Below are positions 42,787-50,741 of a stretch of 50,741 bases of DNA, piece after piece (the first letter of the stretch is position 1; every line of letters begins with the position of its first letter). This stretch comes from Clostridia bacterium (GTDB taxonomy: Bacteria; Bacillota; Clostridia; Oscillospirales; Acutalibacteraceae), in assembly GCA_017429345.1 (NCBI GenBank), contig JAFRPB010000171.1, positions 1 through 50,741 of the forward strand, read 5' to 3'. A program made the translations under genes and the position numbers. The notes beneath the pieces are model-generated. The model made no database searches and was not told the DNA's origin. It saw nothing but the letters and a program-made list of their open reading frames with translations.

Positions 42787-43291
42787 ACACGTCTTCCGCC
42801 CGGAAGGACAGCGTGAACTGGGTGATCGGGAATTCGATCTGACGGTAGACGACGCCGGCGGCGGAGAGCATTTTTTTCGACGCGGTATTCATCGGCGTGC
42901 CGTCGTATTTGTCGGAGAGATAAATGACCTCTTTGATGCCGGTCTGAATGATCGCCTTCGCGCACTCGTTGCAGGGGAACAGCGGCACGTAGATACGGCA
43001 GCCGTCGAGGTCCGCGCCGCGATTGTTGAGGATCGCGTTCAGCTCCGCGTGGCAGACGTAGGGGTATTTCGTGTCGGTGTCGTCCCCGGTGACGGAAATG
43101 CGCGCCCACGGGAATTCGTCGTCGCTGCATCCGCGCGGGAAGCCGTTGTAGCCGACGGACATGATCTTGTTCTTCTCGCTGACGATGCAGGCGCCGACCT
43201 GCGTGTTCGGGTCCTTGCTGCGCTTCGCGGAGAGCAGCGCGATGCCCATGAAGTATTCGTCCCAGGATAAGTAATCGGTGCGTTTGGTCAT
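42785..43291 (-). CDS. Deoxycytidylate (dCMP) deaminase
   Basis: A 168-residue ComEB-type deaminase that converts dCMP to dUMP for thymidylate synthesis. The zinc motif CHAELNAI (with catalytic Glu) and the second motif PLFPCNECAK are intact, and the early SKDPNTQVGA segment is typical. AAGGAG is 7 nt before the ATG. Expected cytosolic enzyme, probably allosterically controlled by dCTP/dTTP as in the family. Confidence 0.92.
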   Translation of the reverse strand: MTKRTDYLSWDEYFMGIALLSAKRSKDPNTQVGACIVSEKNKIMSVGYNGFPRGCSDDEFPWARISVTGDDTDTKYPYVCHAELNAILNNRGADLDGCRIYVPLFPCNECAKAIIQTGIKEVIYLSDKYDGTPMNTASKKMLSAAGVVYRQIEFPITQFTLSFRAEDV

Positions 43292-43308
43292 GGTTTTTCT
43301 CCTTTGTC

Positions 43309-43929
43309 AGTTCTCGGTTTTCAGTTTTTGGTTTTCAGTTCTCGGTTTTCAGTTTTTGGTTTTCGGCTTTTGGTTTTCGGCTATTGCCTGCTTTCTTTTA
43401 TTTTTAAATTCAAATTATTAATCAATCCGTTTATCATTCTGTTGATTTCATTAATTGCTTTTGTTGTTGCCTCTCCGTTTTCTTTTTCTATCAGCCCGAG
43501 CCTTTCACATAACAAGACCTGCGTTTCCAGTTCGGCGCAAGATCCCCTTGCTATGAGCAAAAAGTGTATAAACTCTTTATATGAATGTCTGGTTTGGCCT
43601 TCTGCAATATTTGAAGGTATTGATACCGCCGCACGTTTCATCTGACTTGATAAACCGTACTTTTCATCCTGTGGAAATTCGCTTGTTATATTATAAATAT
43701 CCAAAACCAGATCCATTGATTTTTTCCAGACATCCAGATCTTTATAACTATTCATCATAATCCCTCTTGTTTCATAAACTTCAAATCCCGAAACCCGGAA
43801 ACCAGAAATCAGAAACCGAAAACCAGAAACCGAAAACCAGAAACCGAAAACCAGAAACCGAAAACCAGAAACCGGAAATCAGAAACCAGAAACCAGAAAC
43901 CGAAAACCGGAAACCAGAAACCGAAAACT
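43309..43929. mobile_element. Four-helix-bundle cassette enclosed by long inverted word repeats
   Basis: The left arm (about 43309-43380) is built from TCAGTTTTTGGTTTTC and CTCGGTTTTCAG words. The right arm (about 43780-43929) is built from complementary CCAGAAACCGAAAA words in about ten copies. The two could pair into a long imperfect stem with the gene as its loop. The right arm runs into the last bases and stop of mnmE. The architecture resembles 23S rRNA intervening sequences that carry an S23 gene, but here it is intergenic. Confidence 0.55.
43381..43755 (-). CDS. Four-helix-bundle protein (S23/IVS-encoded family)
   Basis: Matches the family of small helical proteins encoded in 23S rRNA intervening sequences, related to Avd of diversity-generating retroelements. 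Characteristic strings are YKDLDVWKKSMDLVLDIY at the start, SSQMKRAAVSIPSNIAEG in the middle and FLLIARGSCAELETQ before the last helices. About 124 residues, all alpha, usually pentameric and nucleic-acid binding; cellular role unclear. AGAGGG lies 6 nt before ATG 43755 (ATG 43758 is alternative). The gene is more AT-rich than its neighbours, and its stop codon touches the left word-repeat arm. Confidence 0.88.
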   Translation of the reverse strand: MNSYKDLDVWKKSMDLVLDIYNITSEFPQDEKYGLSSQMKRAAVSIPSNIAEGQTRHSYKEFIHFLLIARGSCAELETQVLLCERLGLIEKENGEATTKAINEINRMINGLINNLNLKIKESRQ

Positions 43930-45289
43930 ATTTTCCTACGCAGAAATTTTGAAATATCTCATTCACGACCGATTCCGTCGCCTTTTCGCCCGTGAGGACC
44001 GACAGTGCGTTGATCGCGGAGTCGACGCAGACGTTGACCGCGTCGAGCGTCATACCGGCGGTCTGCGCGTCGAGCGCCCTGCCGACCGCGTCGAGCGCTT
44101 CGGCGCAGCACTGATACTGCCGCTCGTTCATCAGCATCGGCGCGGAGGAATCGAAATTCTCGGTGCCGAGCAGCCGTTCTGTCATGGCTTCGAGCTCTTC
44201 CCTGCCCTCGCCGGTCTTTGCCGAGATCACGGCGATATGATCAAAATACGGCGCGAGATCCTTTTCGCCCGTTACGGTCTCTTTATCCGATTTGTTCAGC
44301 ACGGCGATGCACGTTTTGTCTTCGCAGAATGTTATGATTTCGCGGTCCTCGCCGTCGAGCGGGACGGAGGAATCGAACACCGCGAACACGAGCGCCGCGT
44401 TTTTCACGCGCCCGAGCGCCCGCTCCACTCCGATCTTTTCGACCTCGTCCTCTGCGCCGTGAATGCCCGCGGTATCGGACAGGCGCAGAAGCACGTTGCC
44501 GAAGGTCACGGTCTCTTCAATGATATCCCGCGTCGTGCCCGCGACGGCGGTGACGATGGATTTTTCCCTGCCGACGAGCAGGTTCATAAACGCGGATTTT
44601 CCCACGTTCGGCTTGCCGCAGATCACGGTATCGACGCCCACGGCGACCGCCTGCCCCGCGTCAAAGCGGGAGAGAAGCGCCGAAAGCTCGTTTTTCGCCG
44701 AATTCAGCGTATTTTCGATCTCCGACGCGTCCACGTCGAAGAAATCGTCCTCCGGATAGTCCGTCCATACCGCGAGCGAAGCAGAGAGACGGATCAGCCC
44801 CGCCCGGATCTCGCCCAGCTTGCCGCTCAGCGCCCCGTCGAGGGTATGCACGGCGGCGGAAAGCGCCTCTTTCCCGCGGGCGGAGATCACGTTCATGACC
44901 GATTCCGCCTCGGCGAGGTCCATTTTTCCGTTCAGGAACGCGCGTTTGGTGAATTCCCCGGGACCCGCGGCCTCAGCTCCCGCCGAATAAACGGCGCGCA
45001 GAACGCGCTGCGCCGCGTAGACGCCGCCGTGACAGGAGAGCTCCGCCACGTCTTCGCCGGTATAGCTCTTCGGCGCGCGGAACACGAGGGCGACCGCCTC
45101 GTCCAGCGCCTCGTCCCCGTCGTAAACCTTGCCGAACAGCGCGGAATACCCGCGCAGAGACGCGAGCTTCCTGCCGCTCACGGAACGGAAAACGCGGTCG
45201 GCGATGCCGATCGCATCCTCCCCCGATATTCTGATGACGCTCATCCCCCCCGCGCCGGGCGGGGTGGAAATTGCCGCAATGGTGGACAT
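43928..45289 (-). CDS. mnmE: tRNA modification GTPase MnmE
   Basis: With MnmG it installs carboxymethylaminomethyl at U34 of certain tRNAs. The N-terminal folate-binding domain starts DTIAAISTPPG-like (here STIAAISTPPGAGGMSVIRI). A G domain is inserted in the helical domain, with G1 GKPNVGKS, G2 GTTRD, G3 DTAGIH and G4 NKSD. The C-terminus is the family CxGK (FCVGK) with the functional Cys. Length 453 is normal. A GGGGAG stretch precedes the ATG. MnmG is not next to it. The stop lies at the edge of the word-repeat arm, which may have replaced the native downstream region. Confidence 0.95.
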   Translation of the reverse strand: MSTIAAISTPPGAGGMSVIRISGEDAIGIADRVFRSVSGRKLASLRGYSALFGKVYDGDEALDEAVALVFRAPKSYTGEDVAELSCHGGVYAAQRVLRAVYSAGAEAAGPGEFTKRAFLNGKMDLAEAESVMNVISARGKEALSAAVHTLDGALSGKLGEIRAGLIRLSASLAVWTDYPEDDFFDVDASEIENTLNSAKNELSALLSRFDAGQAVAVGVDTVICGKPNVGKSAFMNLLVGREKSIVTAVAGTTRDIIEETVTFGNVLLRLSDTAGIHGAEDEVEKIGVERALGRVKNAALVFAVFDSSVPLDGEDREIITFCEDKTCIAVLNKSDKETVTGEKDLAPYFDHIAVISAKTGEGREELEAMTERLLGTENFDSSAPMLMNERQYQCCAEALDAVGRALDAQTAGMTLDAVNVCVDSAINALSVLTGEKATESVVNEIFQNFCVGK

Positions 45290-45374
45290 CTCCGACTCCC
45301 CTCTGTTTTAATCGATCTCAGTAGTGATCTCCCATTTTCCGTATCTTTTACCGCCGCTTCTCCTCAGATATCCT

Positions 45375-45584
45375 TTATTCTGCTGCCGATATATGCAAAT
45401 ATCTGTTTTTTAACTCATTTTTTTTGTCTAAAAGCAAGTTTTCAAAAAACCGGTCGAGGAAAATCGTTGTTGCATGGATTTTTTTATTGAGATCATTATA
45501 ATTTGACCGGACCAGCGCATTCCTGAAATACCAGGAATTATCGGCAAAGACGTTTAAATCATATTGCCATTGTTTTTCTGACAT
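45375..45584 (-). pseudogene. Probable C-terminal remnant of a Fic family protein
   Basis: A 69-residue frame (ATG 45584, GAGG upstream) reads KQWQYDLNVFADNSWYFRN, then IHATTIFLDRFFENLLL and ELKNRYLHI. From memory this matches the C-terminal tail of some Firmicutes Fic (AMPylase) proteins. The catalytic HPFxxGNGR motif and everything before it are missing, and the region upstream runs into the gyrA hairpin. The DNA is AT-rich compared with gyrA and mnmE. It could still be expressed as a small protein; the Fic assignment needs a search. Confidence 0.5.
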
Positions 45585-45617
45585 TTTGATCTTCCTCAAA
45601 GAAATCGGATTCGGAAT

Positions 45618-45646
45618 CAGGCGAAGCCAATGACTGACTTCGCCTG
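45618..45646 (-). terminator. Hairpin after gyrA
   Basis: CAGGCGAAG (45618-45626) pairs with CTTCGCCTG (45638-45646), 11 bp past the gyrA stop at 45657. No strong T-run on the minus strand. Confidence 0.5.
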
Positions 45647-45656
45647 TTCTGTTCCT

Positions 45657-48290
45657 TTATTCTTCCGTATCGTCGTCTTCGGGCGCTTCATCCCCGAATT
45701 CGTCCTCTTCGGGCTCATCCTCTTCGGGTTCGTCGTCAACGGGGCCGTCTTCGATGATCTCTTCTTCTTCCTCAGTCACATCGGGCTCGGTCTCGTCCCC
45801 GGTCTCGTCGTCGGGCGGAAGCTCGGTCTCCTCCTCTTCGTCGGCAGGCACGGCGGTGATATTCGTCACGCGCTCGCCCTCGGCGACGCGCATCACGCGC
45901 ACGCCCTTCGAAGGACGGTGCACGACAGAGATCTGCGCGGCGGGAATGCGGATAATGATGCCGTCGGACGAGATGAGGATGATATCCTCGTCCTCGTGCA
46001 CGCTCAGCACCGCAGCGACCTTTCCGTAGACGTCGGTGCGGTAGTTCTTGAGACCCAGACCGCCGCGGCTCTGGATGCGGTAATCACCGTTTTCGCTGAG
46101 CCTGCCGTAGCCCGTTTCACTGACGGTGAAGACCTTCGTGTCGTCGGTGAGCACGCAGAAGCCCGCGACCTTGTCGCCGGGTTTGAGCGTGATCGCCCTT
46201 ACGCCGCGCGCCGTTCTGCCGACAGAGCGCGCATTCTGCTCGTTGAAGGTGATGCTCATGCCGTTTTCGGTGCCGACGAGAATATTATCGTTTCCGCCGG
46301 TCAAGTGCACCCACGCGAGAGAATCGTCCTCGTCAAGCGAAAGGGCAATGATGCCGTTTTTGCGGATGTGCGCGAAGGAATCGAGGCGGGTGCGCTTGAT
46401 CACGCCGTTTCTCGTGACCATGCAGACGTATTCATCCCTGACCTCATCGGGCAGGGTGATGATCGCCGAGACTTTCTCGCCGCTTTCGATGGGCAGGATA
46501 TTGACGATGTTCATGCCCTTGCTCTGGCGGCTGCCCTCGGGGATCTCGTATCCCTTGAGCGTATACGCCTTGCCGCGGGTGGTGAAGAACATCAGCCGCG
46601 CGTGGGACGAAGCGGAAAACATGATGTCCGTCGCGTCCTCCTCGCGCTGCGTCATGCCCTTGACGCCCTTGCCGCCTCGCCGCTGCTGACGGTAATTCTC
46701 CAGCGGCTGGCGCTTGATGTAGCCGAGCGAAGTGAGCGTATAGACGCATTCCTCCATCGGGATCAGTGATTCGTCGTCGACCTCGCCGGAGATATTGACG
46801 ATCTCGGTGCGGCGCTCGTCGCCGTATTTTCTGCGGATCTCCTCGAGCTCGCCGCGGATCACCCCGAGCACCTTTTCGTGCGAACCGAGGATCTCGTGAT
46901 ATTCGTCTATTTTTGCGAGAAGGTCGTTCAATTCGTTTTCGAGCTTTTCGCGCTCCAGACCCGTCAGCTGCCCCAGACGCATCTGCACGATGTGCGTCGC
47001 CTGGATCTCGTCGAAGCCGAAGCGCTCCATCAATGCCTCTTTCGCGGCAGGAATGCTTTCGGACGCCTTGATCAGCTCGATGATCTCGTCGATATTGTCG
47101 ATCGCCTTGAGCAGCGCGCGCAGGATGTGGACGCGCTCCTCCGCCTTTCTGAGATAGAACTGCGTTCTGCGGATGATCACGTCGCACTGATGGTCGATAT
47201 AATGGTCAATGATCTGCCGGAGCGTGAGGATCTTCGGCTCGCCGTTCACGAGCGCGAGCAGGATGATGCCGTAGCTGATCTGCAGCTGCGAGTAAGAATA
47301 CAGCTGATTAAGCACGAGCTGCGGGTTCGCCTCGCGTTTGAGGTCGATGCAGATGTTCATTCCCTTGCGGTCGGAATAGTCGTTGATGTCGGAAATGCCC
47401 TCGATACGCTTCTCTTTTACGAGGTCCGCAATGTCCTCGATCAGCTTCATCTTGCGGATCTGATAGGGGATCTCGGTGACCTTGATCTGGAAGCGGCCGT
47501 TCTTTTTCTCGACGATCTCGCATTTGGAGCGCAGCGTGATCTTGCCCCTGCCGGTGCCGTAGGCGGCGCGGATGCCCGCCCTGCCCATGATGGTGCCGCC
47601 GGTAGGGAAATCGGGGCCTTTGACGTGTTCCATTAAATCTTCAAGCGTCGCGTCCGGGTTATCCATCACGCAGAAGATGCCGTCGAGCACTTCGCCCATA
47701 TTGTGGGGCGGGATGTTCGTCGCCATGCCGACGGCGATACCCGTGGAGCCGTTGACGAGAATATTCGGGAATTTCGACGGCAGGACTGTGGGTTCCTTCA
47801 GGCGGTCGTCGTAGTTCGGCATGAAATCCACGGTCTCTTTATCGATATCCGTGAGCATTTCGAGCGTGAGCTTGCCCATGCGGGATTCCGTATAACGGTA
47901 GGCCGCCGGGGGGTCGCCGTCGATGGAGCCGAAGTTGCCGTGCCCGTCGACGAGGGGATAACGCATCGAGAAATTCTGCGCAAGACGCACCATCGCGTCG
48001 TAAACGGAAGCGTCGCCGTGCGGGTGATAGCGGCCCAGAACGGAACCGACGGTGTCCGCGCATTTTCTGTAAGCCTTATCGGGCGACAGACCGTTCTCAT
48101 ACATTGTATAGAGTATTCTTCTGTGCACGGGCTTCAGGCCGTCGCGCACGTCGGGCAGCGCACGGGAAGTGATGACCGACATCGAATAATCGATGCCCGC
48201 TTTTTTCATCTCACTGACGATATCGATGTACTTGAGCAGTCCGCCCGCCGCGGTGGTCTCTTCTCTCGGGGTGTTGTTTTCAAAATCCAT
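45657..48290 (-). CDS. gyrA: DNA gyrase subunit A
   Basis: The 877-residue breakage-reunion subunit of gyrase. The catalytic tyrosine is Y133 (AAYRYTE). The quinolone region reads [15 protein letters not shown] with A94 at the position of E. coli S83 and D98 at D87. The C-terminal beta-pinwheel is present, with the gyrase-specific GyrA-box QRRGGKG, so this is gyrase and not topoisomerase IV. A long Asp/Glu-rich tail (about 815-877) follows. GGAGG precedes the ATG. It lies 18 bp after gyrB and is evidently co-transcribed with it. Confidence 0.97.
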   Translation of the reverse strand: MDFENNTPREETTAAGGLLKYIDIVSEMKKAGIDYSMSVITSRALPDVRDGLKPVHRRILYTMYENGLSPDKAYRKCADTVGSVLGRYHPHGDASVYDAMVRLAQNFSMRYPLVDGHGNFGSIDGDPPAAYRYTESRMGKLTLEMLTDIDKETVDFMPNYDDRLKEPTVLPSKFPNILVNGSTGIAVGMATNIPPHNMGEVLDGIFCVMDNPDATLEDLMEHVKGPDFPTGGTIMGRAGIRAAYGTGRGKITLRSKCEIVEKKNGRFQIKVTEIPYQIRKMKLIEDIADLVKEKRIEGISDINDYSDRKGMNICIDLKREANPQLVLNQLYSYSQLQISYGIILLALVNGEPKILTLRQIIDHYIDHQCDVIIRRTQFYLRKAEERVHILRALLKAIDNIDEIIELIKASESIPAAKEALMERFGFDEIQATHIVQMRLGQLTGLEREKLENELNDLLAKIDEYHEILGSHEKVLGVIRGELEEIRRKYGDERRTEIVNISGEVDDESLIPMEECVYTLTSLGYIKRQPLENYRQQRRGGKGVKGMTQREEDATDIMFSASSHARLMFFTTRGKAYTLKGYEIPEGSRQSKGMNIVNILPIESGEKVSAIITLPDEVRDEYVCMVTRNGVIKRTRLDSFAHIRKNGIIALSLDEDDSLAWVHLTGGNDNILVGTENGMSITFNEQNARSVGRTARGVRAITLKPGDKVAGFCVLTDDTKVFTVSETGYGRLSENGDYRIQSRGGLGLKNYRTDVYGKVAAVLSVHEDEDIILISSDGIIIRIPAAQISVVHRPSKGVRVMRVAEGERVTNITAVPADEEEETELPPDDETGDETEPDVTEEEEEIIEDGPVDDEPEEDEPEEDEFGDEAPEDDDTEE

Positions 48291-48308
48291 TTTCGCGTTC
48301 CCTCCCCG

Positions 48309-50580
<2,272 letters not shown>

Positions 50581-50589
50581 GTTCGTTAA

Positions 50590-50741
50590 TCGTTATTAGT
50601 TGATAGTTGATAGTTGCTGATTGTTGGGTGTTAGCTTAGACTTGAGACTTGAGACAGAAGACTGAAGACCTGACTTTCAGTCAGTACTTCTGATTATAGT
50701 TTTCGGTCTTTGGTCTTTTTACTGTTCACTGTTTACTGTTC
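50590..50741. repeat. Word-repeat island upstream of remB, running off the window
   Basis: TAGTTGATAGTTGATAGTTG words at 50597-50620, then GACTTGAGACTTGAGAC and GAAGACTGAAGACC. After a spacer come the complementary GGTCTTTGGTCTTT and ACTGTTCACTGTTTACTG words. No gene was seen in it. Confidence 0.6.

Overview
The window is GC-rich chromosomal DNA from what looks like an anaerobic, spore-forming Clostridia member, probably Oscillospirales (Ruminococcaceae or Acutalibacteraceae type) from a gut or rumen. The evidence is a Spo0A sporulation regulator, RemB next to gyrB, two secreted proteins with type I dockerins, BspA-type leucine-rich and InlB-type repeats, a GH16 glucanase, an intracellular alpha-L-rhamnosidase, a glycyl radical enzyme, and standard sigma-A promoters and strong Shine-Dalgarno sites. 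No rRNA, tRNA or CRISPR array was recognised.

Layout. 1-7.6 kb: two tandem minus-strand genes for very large secreted repeat proteins that share a Cys-rich module. 7.7-11 kb: dihydroorotase, a small AT-rich orphan between inverted GTAG-headed repeats, and a secreted GH16. 11.2-17.4 kb: a secreted InlB-repeat/dockerin protein, two zinc-ribbon membrane proteins and a PdaA-like deacetylase. 17.6-24.6 kb: a leucine-rich-repeat/dockerin protein and a subtilisin-like protease with an unusual C-terminal tail. 24.8-32.3 kb: acyl carrier protein plus MATE transporter, hemolysin III family protein, a malate/lactate dehydrogenase-family enzyme, malic enzyme, an SDR enzyme and an AAA/DUF4143 ATPase. 32.6-40 kb: an HTH regulator, spo0A, rhamnosidase, an ECF sigma factor with a likely anti-sigma partner, and a Phd/PIN toxin-antitoxin pair. 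40.3-50.6 kb: glycyl radical enzyme, dCMP deaminase, a four-helix-bundle gene inside an inverted repeat, mnmE, a Fic remnant, gyrA, gyrB and remB. The remB-gyrB-gyrA order suggests that the replication origin (dnaA-dnaN-recF) lies just beyond the right end.

The most unusual material is between the genes. At least six intergenic islands consist of a short degenerate word repeated several times, a spacer, and the reverse complement of the same word family. The word differs at each island. One such pair encloses a gene for an S23/IVS-type four-helix-bundle protein. The window also holds a modular array of small hairpins spaced by a TATATCGCA unit, GTAG-headed REP-like palindromes, a nested foldback element, and a family of AAATTCTG...CAGAATTT palindromes that often sit on stop codons. 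A second candidate novelty is the C-terminal CxxCGKxH-plus-aromatic-helix tail on the secreted protease, echoed in the large repeat protein; it may be an undescribed cell-surface or export signal.
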